A DNA stretch of 17,034 bases from a bacterium ADurb.Bin374 (GTDB lineage: Bacteria; Riflebacteria; Ozemobacteria; Ozemobacterales; Ozemobacteraceae). Below, piece by piece: positions 1 to 7,849 of the stretch. The notes beneath the pieces are model-generated. The model worked only from the letters and a program-made list of their open reading frames with translations. It searched no databases and was not told the DNA's origin. The number at the start of each line of letters is the position of its first letter. Position 1 is the stretch's first letter. The position numbers and the translations under genes were made by a program. The DNA lies in contig MWAR01000190.1 in the NCBI GenBank assembly GCA_002068715.1, positions 1 through 17,034 on the forward strand, in the 5' to 3' direction.

Positions 1-1255
1 TCGTCAGCGGCTCGATATCGCCGTAGACGAGCCGTTCGGTCTCGTCGATGTCGAGATCGCGCGGCAGGTAGGGCACGACGACCCAGCCCATCGGGTCGAT
101 GCCGCGGCGGCCGGCGCGGCCCGATATCTGGCAGAATTCGAGAGCCTTCATCGAGCGGAAGCTGCGGCCGTCGAACTTCTTGAGCGCGTCGAACGCGACG
201 GTGCGCGCCGGCATGTTCACGCCGACCGCGAACGTCTCGGTCACGAACAGCGCGCGCACCGTGCGCTCGGCGAACAGCACTTCCACCAGTTCCTTCAGCT
301 GTGGAAGCAGGCCGGCGTGGTGGACGCCGACGCCCCGGATCAGCTGCTCGCGGAGCTCGTTCGCGCTTTCGAGGGACCAGAGCGAGTATTTCTCGATGGC
401 CGCATCGACCATGTCAGCGATCCGTTCTTTCTCGGCCTTGCTCGTGAAGTCGAACTGGCGGGCGGTCTCCCTTGCCATCTTGTTGGCAAGGGCGCGGGAG
501 AAGACGAAATACAGGACGGGAAGGCGGTCCTGGGACTGGAGGGTCCGGATGATGTCGAAATGTCGGAACTCGGTCTTGTCCTCGCCGCGCTTCCTGCGCT
601 GCGGCTCGTCGGCCTCGCCGTGCTTCCTGACACGCTTGTTCAGCTCCTTGAACGGCAGAAGCGCTTTTTTATAGTAAAAAGTATACGAAAGAGGAACCGC
701 CCGCTCGTTGTGGGCGATGACCGAGACCTTGTGGTCGAGCACCGATTCGATCCAGTGTGCGAGCTCCGCGTAGTTGGGAATCGTCGCCGACAGGGCCAGG
801 AACCGGACCGACTTCGGAGAGAAGATGATCGATTCCTCCCAGACGGTGCCGCGCTCGATGTCGCCGAGATAATGTATCTCATCGAATATGACGTATGCCA
901 CGTCGGCGATCGCGGCGGGGTCCTCGACGGCCATGTTCCGATAGACCTCGGTGGTCATGATGAGGGCCTGGGCGTCGCGGTTGATGACGACGTCGCCGGT
1001 GAGGATGCCGACCTTGTCGCCGTACAGCCGCGAAAAGTCGCGGTATTTCTGGTTCGAGAGCGCCTTGATGGGCGACGTGTAGATGATGCGCCGGTTGGTC
1101 TGGAGAATCTTCTCGATGAGATACTCGGCGACGAGGGTCTTGCCGGAGCCGGTCGGCGCCGCAAGCACGAGCGAGTGGCCGTTTTCGATCTCGGTGATGG
1201 CCTGGATCTGGAAATTGTCGAGGACGTAGCCGCGGTAGGTGATGTTCAAATCCAT
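1..1255 (-). CDS. Ski2-like DExH-box helicase, C-terminal part beyond window
   Basis: This is an ATP-dependent superfamily 2 nucleic-acid helicase of the Ski2/Mtr4 type. The 418 visible residues translate without a stop and start at the ATG at 1255. Walker A APTGSGKT lies at 33-40, motif Ia SPIKALSNQK at 61-70, the DEIH box at 125-128, SAT at 156-158, VHHAGLLP at 311-318 and motif VI QISGRAGRRGID at 376-387. HHAGLLP and GRAGRRG are typical of Ski2/Mtr4 proteins rather than RecQ or DEAD-box ones. A lysine/arginine-rich stretch (about 205-228) separates the two RecA lobes. The gene begins 2 bp after the stop of the LptA-like gene, so the two are probably cotranscribed and coupled; no strong ribosome site is visible. 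The C-terminus runs off the left edge. An RNA-processing role is inferred from the family; the substrate is unknown. Confidence 0.93.
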   Translation of the reverse strand, partial: MDLNITYRGYVLDNFQIQAITEIENGHSLVLAAPTGSGKTLVAEYLIEKILQTNRRIIYTSPIKALSNQKYRDFSRLYGDKVGILTGDVVINRDAQALIMTTEVYRNMAVEDPAAIADVAYVIFDEIHYLGDIERGTVWEESIIFSPKSVRFLALSATIPNYAELAHWIESVLDHKVSVIAHNERAVPLSYTFYYKKALLPFKELNKRVRKHGEADEPQRRKRGEDKTEFRHFDIIRTLQSQDRLPVLYFVFSRALANKMARETARQFDFTSKAEKERIADMVDAAIEKYSLWSLESANELREQLIRGVGVHHAGLLPQLKELVEVLFAERTVRALFVTETFAVGVNMPARTVAFDALKKFDGRSFRSMKALEFCQISGRAGRRGIDPMGWVVVPYLPRDLDIDETERLVYGDIEPLT

Positions 1256-1257
1256 AG

Positions 1258-1983
1258 TTATTCTGATGATGCCGCTTTCGTTTCGGTATTGTATCTGATG
1301 ATCTGTCCCGTCAGGGTCCGTTTAACCATTCGCTGTTCCTTCGGACTCCACTCCTCGGTCTCGACCATCGCATCGCCCGCCAGGATGGCCGTCGAGCTGG
1401 CCCGGTCGTAATCGAGATGTCTTCCCTGCGCGAAATGCTCGCGGTCCTTCACTTTCACGTTCCCGTCGAAGCGCAGCCGGCGCGTTCCACGGTCGCCCTC
1501 CATGGCGTCGGCCGAGATGATCACCCACGAGTAGGTGGCCATGTCCCACGTCCGCTCCTCGAGCTTCACCGCGACGCCGGAAGAAGCGTTGATCGTGCCT
1601 GCGTCGTCGTTCCAGACGATGTCGGTGGCGTCCAGCGTCATCTCGCGCGTAGAACGTTTCTCCGGAAGGGATTCCTTGCGGAACAGGCGCGGAACGTGCG
1701 TCGCGTGGATGCGCCGCGGCGTCTGGTAGAGGCGAGCCCGGCCGCAGGTCAACAGGTCGGGATCCCGCACTGCGCGCACGTTCCCTTCCAGGACCACGAC
1801 CCCGCTGGCAAACTGCATGGCTGCCGACGTGATCGTCATGTTCGGCGGCGTGTCGGGAATCGAAAACGGCTCCGTGGCGATCGGCCGGAGATTTTTCCGC
1901 TTCACGACAAAACCCTCCTCGGCCGAATGGGCCGGAAGGCCGGTCAGGAGAACGATGGAAAGAATGGCGATCAATCGCTGCAT
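1258..1983 (-). CDS. LptA/OstA-like exported protein
   Basis: The 241-residue product has a classic signal peptide: MQRL, a hydrophobic run at about 5-18, and a likely signal peptidase I site after AHSA (residue 21). The mature part carries repeated short beta-strand units with the Gn(V/A) pattern of OstA/LptA-like folds, such as VVVLEGNVRA (63-71), RLRFDGNVKV (169-178) and AILAGDAMVE (199-208). LptA-family proteins bridge the periplasm and carry lipopolysaccharide to the outer membrane, which suggests a diderm cell. I chose the ATG at 1983 because it gives the signal peptide and lies just after a good promoter. An upstream in-frame extension to 2313 overlaps glgP and is not believable. The protein could be LptA, an LptC-like relative or an unassigned OstA-fold protein. 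A helicase follows 2 bp downstream. Confidence 0.75.
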   Translation of the reverse strand: MQRLIAILSIVLLTGLPAHSAEEGFVVKRKNLRPIATEPFSIPDTPPNMTITSAAMQFASGVVVLEGNVRAVRDPDLLTCGRARLYQTPRRIHATHVPRLFRKESLPEKRSTREMTLDATDIVWNDDAGTINASSGVAVKLEERTWDMATYSWVIISADAMEGDRGTRRLRFDGNVKVKDREHFAQGRHLDYDRASSTAILAGDAMVETEEWSPKEQRMVKRTLTGQIIRYNTETKAASSE

Positions 1984-1996
1984 GCTGGAATGTTCA

Positions 1997-2025
1997 AGTA
2001 TACCCGTCCATCCCCACTTTATCAA
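1997..2025 (-). promoter_or_regulatory. sigma-70-type promoter for the LptA-like gene
   Basis: On the minus strand, -35 TTGATA (2020-2025) and -10 TATACT (1997-2002) are separated by exactly 17 bp. The predicted transcription start near 1990 leaves only about 7 nt before the ATG at 1983, too short for a Shine-Dalgarno site, and none is visible. This is a sequence match only. Confidence 0.65.
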
Positions 2026-2086
2026 CGGAGTATCTCTGTGATTCAGCGGTTGTGAAAACTGATGCGCTTGCCCTGCGAGGGCGGGA

Positions 2087-2117
2087 TTGCGCATGGGAGC
2101 ATGCCGTGGTATATGAT
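2087..2117 (+). promoter_or_regulatory. possible promoter for glgP
   Basis: A good -10, TATGAT (2112-2117), lies 47 bp before the glgP start. The best -35 is TTGCGC (2087-2092) with a long 19-bp spacer. A short inverted repeat, GCATG-GGAG-CATGC (2091-2104), lies between them and could bind a regulator. It is weak evidence, but this is the best candidate in the 181-bp divergent spacer. Confidence 0.35.
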
Positions 2118-2164
2118 GTGCGACTCGCTTTCCCCCTATTTTACTTGAGGAGATCAACAGCAGA

Positions 2165-4720
2165 ATGAAGCCGATCCGAACGTTCGTCGTGGTTCCAAGC
2201 CTCCCGGAGCCGCTCAAGCGCCTGAAAGACATGGCAATGAACCTCTGGTGGTGCTGGAACCCCGAAGCCATCGGGCTTTTCCGCCGGCTTGACCCCATCG
2301 AGTGGGAACGCACCTATCACAATCCCGCCAAGATGCTGGGCTGCATGTCACAGGAACGCCTGGCCCTGAAAGCGCAGGATGACGGCTTCCTCGCCCATCT
2401 CGAACGTGCCTGGGACTCGTTCCAGGAATACATGACCGATCGCCAGACGTGGTTCGCCAAGAAATACGGGTATTCCGAGAAGCCGATCATCGCCTACTTC
2501 TCGGCCGAATTCGGCATCGCGGAAAGTCTGCCTCTCTATTCCGGCGGCCTGGGCATGCTGGCCGGCGACCACCTGAAGTCTGCGTCCGATCTCGGCCTTC
2601 CGCTTGCCGGCGTCGGCCTTCTCTACCGGGTCGGATACTTTCAGCAGTCGCTCGACGCGAATGGCTGGCAGAAGGAAAGTTACCCCGAAAACGATTTCCA
2701 CAACATGGCGATTCAGCCCTGCCTTGACCCGAAAGGGAATCAGCTCTCGGTCGAGGTCGTCCTGCCGGGCCGCACCGTGAAGGTGCTCATCTGGAAATCA
2801 CACATCGGCCGCGTGCCGTTGCTCCTTCTCGATACCGACACGCCCGCCAACACGCCGGCGGACAGGCGGATCACCCGAGAACTGTACGGCGGCGACATCG
2901 AGACCCGCATCCAGCAGGAGATCGTCCTCGGCATCGGCGGTCTGCGGGCCCTCCACGAGCTCGACATGCATCCGACCGTGTATCACATGAACGAAGGCCA
3001 CTCGGCGTTTTTGGCCCTCGAACGCATCGTGGTGGCGATGGAGCGGCATCAGCTCAACTTCCGCGAGGCGCTCGAACTCACCCGCGCCAGCAACGTGTTC
3101 ACGACCCATACCCCCGTCCCGGCCGGCATCGACGTGTTCACCAAGGAGATGATGGAAAAATACTTCTCGGTGTATTATCCGAAGCTGGGCGTCAACTGGC
3201 AGGAGTTTCTCGATCTCGGCTGGCAGAACAACACGCCGAAGGGCGACGGCTTCTCGATGGCGGTCCTCGCGCTCAATCTGTGCGGCCATGCGAACGGCGT
3301 CAGCAAACTGCACGGCTACGTGTCGCGCAAGATGTGGGGCAGCCTGTATCCGAACGTTCCTTTCCAGGAGATCCCGATCGACTCCGTCACTAACGGTGTC
3401 CACGTCCGCTCCTACATGTCCCAGGAACTGTCGACGCTGATGGATCGCTATCTGGGCCTCCGCTGGATCAACTCGCCCGGCGACCACTCCGTCTGGCAGA
3501 AGATCGAGTCGATTCCGCCCGAGGAGCTGTGGCGCACCCACGAGCGGCGGCGCGAGCGCCTCGTCGCCTTTGCCCGTCAGCGCCTTCAGCACCAGCTCTC
3601 GTCACGCGGCGCGCCGCCGGCCGAGATCGCGGCGGCAGGCGAAGTGCTCAATCCCGAGACGCTCACGATCGGCTTCGCGCGCCGGTTCGCCACCTACAAA
3701 CGCGCGACCCTGCTGTTCCGCGACAAGGAACGCCTGATCCGCATCCTGACCAACAAGGAGCGGCCGGTCCAGATCATCATCGCCGGCAAGGCCCATCCGA
3801 AGGACGAGCCGGGGAAGCAGTTCATCAAGGACATCATCCAGCACTGCAAGGACGAGCGGATCCGCCGTCACGTCGTGTTCATCGAGAACTACGACGTCGT
3901 CGTCGCGCGCTACCTCGTGCAGGGCGTCGACGTCTGGCTCAACAACCCGCGTCGGCCGCAGGAAGCCAGCGGAACCAGCGGCATGAAAGCCTCCGCCAAC
4001 GGCGCGCTGAACCTCTCCGTGCTCGATGGCTGGTGGGACGAGTGCTTCAATCCCGAGGTCGGCTGGGCGATCGGCGGCCGCGGGGAGATCTCGGATCTCG
4101 ACTATCAGGACGAAGTCGATGCGAACTCCCTGTATGAACAGCTCGAAAAGGACATCGTTCCGAAATATTACGAGCTGTGCAGCGATGGCCTGCCGCGGCG
4201 CTGGATCACCATGATGAAGGCCTGCATGAGCCAGATCTGCCCGGTGTTCAACACCAACCGCATGGTGGGCGAATACAACGACCGGTTCTATATGACTGGA
4301 AATAAACGCTACAAGTCGCTTTCGGGCAACGATTACAGCAAGGTGCGCGACCTGGCGGCCTGGCTCGGAAACCTCCGCGGCTGCTGGAACAACATCCGGA
4401 TCGAGAATGTCGAGACGGCCGGCGGCGACGAGCAGAAAGTCGGCCAGCCCGTCGATGTGAAGGTCCGCCTGTATCTCGATCGCCTGCAGGCGAAGGATGT
4501 ATCGGTCCAGGTATATTACGGAACCGTCGGCTCCGACGGGATGATCGGGGAAGGAACGTTCGCCGATCTCAAACCAGTCGAAGAGAAAGACGGGCGCTCG
4601 CTGTTCGCCGGCGCGATCACCCTCTCGAAGAGCGGTCGCCAGGGTATCTCGGTGCGCGTTCTCCCGCATCACCCCGAACTGATCCATCCGATTCTCACCC
4701 GCCATATCCTCTGGGCCTGA
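2165..4720 (+). CDS. glgP: alpha-glucan (glycogen) phosphorylase, DUF3417-containing type
   Basis: This cytoplasmic GT35 enzyme releases glucose-1-phosphate from alpha-1,4-glucans with pyridoxal phosphate. The 851 residues match the bacterial/archaeal subgroup that carries an N-terminal DUF3417 domain (about 10-110, with MNLWWCWNPEA at 25-35). The phosphorylase core begins at EFGIAESLPLYSGGLG (115-130). HMNEGHSA and the PLP site EASGTSGMKASANGALN are present, the PLP-binding lysine being K608. About 100 C-terminal residues look like a beta-rich extension. The ATG at 2165 follows GAGGAG (2147-2152) at an unusually long 12-nt spacing; no better in-frame start is visible. The gene stands alone, divergent from the LptA-like gene and convergent with the sigma factor, with a palindrome after its stop. 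No other glycogen genes are in the window, so its regulation cannot be read from context. Confidence 0.95.
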   Translation: MKPIRTFVVVPSLPEPLKRLKDMAMNLWWCWNPEAIGLFRRLDPIEWERTYHNPAKMLGCMSQERLALKAQDDGFLAHLERAWDSFQEYMTDRQTWFAKKYGYSEKPIIAYFSAEFGIAESLPLYSGGLGMLAGDHLKSASDLGLPLAGVGLLYRVGYFQQSLDANGWQKESYPENDFHNMAIQPCLDPKGNQLSVEVVLPGRTVKVLIWKSHIGRVPLLLLDTDTPANTPADRRITRELYGGDIETRIQQEIVLGIGGLRALHELDMHPTVYHMNEGHSAFLALERIVVAMERHQLNFREALELTRASNVFTTHTPVPAGIDVFTKEMMEKYFSVYYPKLGVNWQEFLDLGWQNNTPKGDGFSMAVLALNLCGHANGVSKLHGYVSRKMWGSLYPNVPFQEIPIDSVTNGVHVRSYMSQELSTLMDRYLGLRWINSPGDHSVWQKIESIPPEELWRTHERRRERLVAFARQRLQHQLSSRGAPPAEIAAAGEVLNPETLTIGFARRFATYKRATLLFRDKERLIRILTNKERPVQIIIAGKAHPKDEPGKQFIKDIIQHCKDERIRRHVVFIENYDVVVARYLVQGVDVWLNNPRRPQEASGTSGMKASANGALNLSVLDGWWDECFNPEVGWAIGGRGEISDLDYQDEVDANSLYEQLEKDIVPKYYELCSDGLPRRWITMMKACMSQICPVFNTNRMVGEYNDRFYMTGNKRYKSLSGNDYSKVRDLAAWLGNLRGCWNNIRIENVETAGGDEQKVGQPVDVKVRLYLDRLQAKDVSVQVYYGTVGSDGMIGEGTFADLKPVEEKDGRSLFAGAITLSKSGRQGISVRVLPHHPELIHPILTRHILWA

Positions 4721-4741
4721 TCGGAAAAAACCCCGTATGCG

Positions 4742-4771
4742 ACACCGGGCGGCCATGGCCGCCCGGTGTTT
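4742..4771. terminator. bidirectional terminator-like 28-bp palindrome
   Basis: Positions 4742-4769 form a perfect GC-rich palindrome, with arms ACACCGGGCGGCC and its complement around a central AT. It lies between the stops of glgP (4720) and the sigma gene (4775). On the plus strand TTT follows directly. On the minus strand a TTTTTT run (4725-4730) comes 11 nt after the stem. The convergent layout supports termination in both directions, though the T-runs are weak or displaced. Confidence 0.7.
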
Positions 4772-4774
4772 CGT

Positions 4775-5647
4775 TCAGGTGGAGGTGCGATACAATGCGA
4801 GAATCGAGGCGCGACTGGGGTGCCGGAGTTTCTGCAGCGCCTGGTTCTCGATCTGCCGGACGCGTTCGCGCGTCAGGCTGAGCAGCTTCCCGATCTCCTC
4901 GAGCGTGTGAGACCGGTCGGTCTGGAAGCCGAATCGCTGCTGCAGGACGATCCGTTCCCGGTCCGTGAGCGAGGCAAAAAGCTTCTGGACGTCGTCCTTC
5001 AATGCTTTTTCCGATGACAGCACCTCGGGATCCCCCTTCGGGTCCGTGATGACGTCGCTTAGAACGAGGTCTTCCTCGTTGTCGACCATCGTGGTGTCGA
5101 GCGAGACCACGTTCGGGGTATCGGCGAGAAACTTTCGCAGCTCTTCCGGATTCATGCCGACCTCTTCCGCGAGTTCTTCCATCGTCGGCTGGCGATTCAG
5201 GTGCTTTCGGAGTGTTTCTTCGGATTTCTTCAGGCGCAGCCCCGTGTGAATGCGGTTCAGGGGGATTCGGATCGTGTTCGCGTGCATGGAAACGGCCTGG
5301 ATCATGGCCTGTCGGATCCACCAGACTGCGTAGGAGATGAATCTCACGTTCCGCTTGTGATCGAACCGCTTCGCGGCGCGCAGGAGTCCGAGGTTCCCGA
5401 CCGCGATCAGGTCCTCGAACGGAACGTCGTTGATGAACTTGTACCGCTTCGCTACCGAGACGACGAAGCGGAGGTTTGCCTTGATCAGACGCTTCTCGGC
5501 TTGTCTGCCGGATAGCCCGCCCGCCTTGATCTTTGCGAGCAGGAGCTCTTCCTCCTTCCGCGAAAGGGGAGGATACTTTTTCAGCTCGCGGAAATACTGC
5601 CGCAGAAGCTGATCGGTGGCGGTATTGCGCCTGTATCCGCTCATCAT
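4775..5647 (-). CDS. sigma-70 family RNA polymerase sigma factor (RpoD/RpoS-like)
   Basis: The 290-residue protein has sigma region 1.2 (about 11-46), region 2 (about 55-128, with EDLIAVGNLGLLRAAKRFD and ISYAVWWIRQAM), region 3 (about 135-210) and region 4 (about 225-278, with LTDRERIVLQQRFG and the helix-turn-helix ending in TRERVRQIENQAL). Region 1.1 is missing, so it is a short group 1/group 2 factor, close in size to RpoS/SigB-type alternative factors or to the short primary factors of some phyla. The -10 and -35 contact helices look intact, so it should read promoters like those seen here. The start at 5647 follows GGAGAA with 9 nt between; a second ATG at 5644 is equally possible. It lies 171 bp after the DUF2325 gene and may be transcribed separately. 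Primary or stress function cannot be decided. Confidence 0.93.
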   Translation of the reverse strand: MMSGYRRNTATDQLLRQYFRELKKYPPLSRKEEELLLAKIKAGGLSGRQAEKRLIKANLRFVVSVAKRYKFINDVPFEDLIAVGNLGLLRAAKRFDHKRNVRFISYAVWWIRQAMIQAVSMHANTIRIPLNRIHTGLRLKKSEETLRKHLNRQPTMEELAEEVGMNPEELRKFLADTPNVVSLDTTMVDNEEDLVLSDVITDPKGDPEVLSSEKALKDDVQKLFASLTDRERIVLQQRFGFQTDRSHTLEEIGKLLSLTRERVRQIENQALQKLRHPSRASILALYRTST

Positions 5648-5818
5648 GCGGCCGCATTCTCCGGAGCACTGAGCCTGAGAGCCTCTCTCATCGACGACAC
5701 CTCAAACCCTTGTTTCGGCACATTTCCCCTGTTCCATGAGAAGAAAATCCCTGGCTGCGAAGGGGCGCGGATGGAGAACGGATGGGAGAGACGAGCCGGC
5801 GTCGGGTATTTGGAAACG
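5648..5818. other. 171-bp spacer upstream of the sigma gene
   Basis: No convincing coding sequence is present. Positions 5676-5690 form a small hairpin, TGAGAG-CCT-CTCTCA, about 30 bp before the sigma start. I saw no clear -10/-35 pair on the minus strand. It could hold a non-sigma-70 promoter or an untranslated leader of an operon running from mutS. Confidence 0.4.
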
Positions 5819-7849
5819 TCAGCCCTGTTTCGGCTCGAGACGAAAATGGGCCGCAAGAGTTGCAAGCACGCCCGTTGTCCCGCGCCGGTGGGAATACAGG
5901 AGGGGAACCTTCGCGTCCCGCGCCGCTGCCGTGATCTCCCGGAGCATGGTGTGAGAAACCTGCTTCAGAACGATGACGACCGCGACGACGTTACCGATGC
6001 CCTGCCGGGCGCCGCCGAGGCCGACGAAGCCGCTGATCCACTCCACTTCGAGATTGTGATGCGCCAGCATTTCCCGATACGCGGCGCCGACGGCATCGCC
6101 CCCGACGATCAGCACGCGCCGCCCTTCGAAATCATAGGTTGCGACCTGGGCCTCGGCGGGTTTGCCCGCTTCGACTTCCTCGCGGCAGATACTGCAAATC
6201 TCGTCTTGCAGCGCCGGTCTGGGGAAGGGAAAGGCGGGCATGTGCTCCCGGCAGGCATCGCGCTCGCAGACGGGAACCATCGGAAGACGCGGCCGGAGGG
6301 CGGCAAGGAGTGCGGAATACGGCTGTTCGAACCGGATCGCGTCTGATTCCAGGACGAACGGAACGTCCTGCTGTTTCAGCCAGCGAGTGAATTCGGCAAC
6401 TTCCATTCCGAGAAGGCCGAGCCTGCGCTGAATCGTGACGAACCCGGCCTTGAGCTCGCTTGCCGCGCCAGCCGCAGGCACCGACGGTGCGGGAAGCCGC
6501 TTCACCGGAACGGCGATGGCTTTACGATCGGCGAACTCGGGCAGCACGACGGCGCTGACGACATCTCCGGAGGTGAAGCCCGGAAATGCGTGTGGAAGCG
6601 GAAAAACTTCCGATCGCTCTTCGGAGTGGAGTGACCAGCCGAAATCGTCGCTGCGCAAAACGCCGATCAGATCGCGTTTCCAGCCGTTTTCGAGAGGTCG
6701 CGCCTGGAACACGGTCCCGTTTTCGTCACGTTCGAGCATGACCCATTCCCCTTCGACGCAGGAGGCGGGGCGGAGCAGGGATTCAGGGAAGAGGATGCGG
6801 CCGTATCCCGGCGCTTCGGCAATCCAGACTTTGTCGTCCGGGGCCCCGCCCGGAGCCGGGCTGGTCAGCAGCAGCCTGGCGGGAAGGGCGCGGCCGTGAG
6901 TGTCCATCAGCTCGAGATATCTGGTCCGTTCTTCGCGGAGGCGTTCGATCTGGCGGGAAAGAGATTCGGAGTCTGCATGGGTCCGGCGCTTCTCGTCGAG
7001 TTCGCTCTCGAGCCGATCGGTGGAAGCCGTGCGGCGGGCGAGGGCGGCTTCGAGCTCCCGGCATCGCGCTTCGAGGGCCGCAATGCGGTCCAGCAGATCG
7101 GAGGCGGATGCCGTATCCGGGGGCGTCGAATCCATACGGGGGGCAGCCTCGATCCATTTCGCGAGTTCGGCGGTCAAGGTCTCGATGCGGATCTCGATGG
7201 TCGCAGACTTCGTCTGTTCGCCGGCAAGCAGCTTTTCGAGCGCCGCGACACGCTCGCCTTTTTCACTGAGCTTGGCATGGAGCGAGGCTTCCCGTTCTTC
7301 CGCTTCCTTCAGCTTCCGGCGAAGGCCCTTCAACTCGCTTCGAAGCTCGAGGAGGTCCGTGCCAGAGCCCTGGTCCGCTGGAGGGGCATCGGAGGCGGCC
7401 TGGGGTTCCGACGTGATGGCTGGCTTGTTATATGTCGAGATATATTTATCGAACACCGGCTTCGCGCTTCCGCGCGGGTCGATGCGGGCGAGAATCGAGA
7501 TTTTCAGCGGGGTGCCGAACTCGCCCGACTCGAGCCTGGAAAGTGTTTCCCCGGTGATCGGAATGGTCGGGAACTCCAGCGTGCGCGGGTTCGCGTTGAC
7601 CCATTCGTAGAAGAGGACCTTCCGCAGCACCTGTTCCCTGCCGGCAAACTCTTCCAGCACGGCCTGGAAACGCTCGCGCCCGGTGATCGTCTTTCCCTTG
7701 ACGAGGGCGTTGCAGACACGCCAGAGGGCCGGGTTCTTCCGCGCAAGGCCGATCAGGACCGGGTCGGGGGTGTCGCGGATGATGTCGGCGATGACCCCCG
7801 GATCGTCGATCAGGCGGGTGAAGATCGGTTCCCAGAAGGGGTCAGCCAT
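5819..7849 (-). CDS. coiled-coil protein with C-terminal DUF2325 domain, coupled to mutS
   Basis: This 676-residue protein has no function I can name. Residues 1-140 look like a compact helical domain. About 165-315 is charged and leucine-rich with coiled-coil character, broken by a proline/serine linker at 238-250. About 325-450 is beta-rich. Four cysteines, C528, C533, C552 and C555 (CX4C-X18-CX2C), with H536 nearby could bind zinc. Residues 577-665 match DUF2325, a small Rossmann-like family: RRVLIVGGDAVGAAYREML, then VVAVVIVLKQVSHTMLREI and KVPLLYSH. No membrane segment or signal peptide is seen. Its ATG at 7849 overlaps the mutS stop by 8 nt (ATGGCTGA), so translation is probably coupled to MutS. 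A role with mismatch repair or DNA is inferred only from that link. Confidence 0.85.
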   Translation of the reverse strand: MADPFWEPIFTRLIDDPGVIADIIRDTPDPVLIGLARKNPALWRVCNALVKGKTITGRERFQAVLEEFAGREQVLRKVLFYEWVNANPRTLEFPTIPITGETLSRLESGEFGTPLKISILARIDPRGSAKPVFDKYISTYNKPAITSEPQAASDAPPADQGSGTDLLELRSELKGLRRKLKEAEEREASLHAKLSEKGERVAALEKLLAGEQTKSATIEIRIETLTAELAKWIEAAPRMDSTPPDTASASDLLDRIAALEARCRELEAALARRTASTDRLESELDEKRRTHADSESLSRQIERLREERTRYLELMDTHGRALPARLLLTSPAPGGAPDDKVWIAEAPGYGRILFPESLLRPASCVEGEWVMLERDENGTVFQARPLENGWKRDLIGVLRSDDFGWSLHSEERSEVFPLPHAFPGFTSGDVVSAVVLPEFADRKAIAVPVKRLPAPSVPAAGAASELKAGFVTIQRRLGLLGMEVAEFTRWLKQQDVPFVLESDAIRFEQPYSALLAALRPRLPMVPVCERDACREHMPAFPFPRPALQDEICSICREEVEAGKPAEAQVATYDFEGRRVLIVGGDAVGAAYREMLAHHNLEVEWISGFVGLGGARQGIGNVVAVVIVLKQVSHTMLREITAAARDAKVPLLYSHRRGTTGVLATLAAHFRLEPKQG

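Noticed and set aside
317..1411. 364-residue open frame on the plus strand
   Set aside because: It lies opposite the helicase, whose reading frame shows all helicase motifs; the plus frame is a GC-rich shadow with no family features.
1984..2313. In-frame N-terminal extension of the LptA-like gene
   Set aside because: It overlaps the glgP start on the other strand, crosses the promoter at 1997-2025, and the shorter form has a clean signal peptide.
3602..4756. 384-residue open frame opposite glgP
   Set aside because: It is antisense to a clear phosphorylase, has no recognisable domain, and would begin inside the terminator palindrome.
5676..5690. Small hairpin upstream of the sigma gene as a terminator
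   Set aside because: The stem is only 6 bp with no T-run; recorded as spacer content instead.
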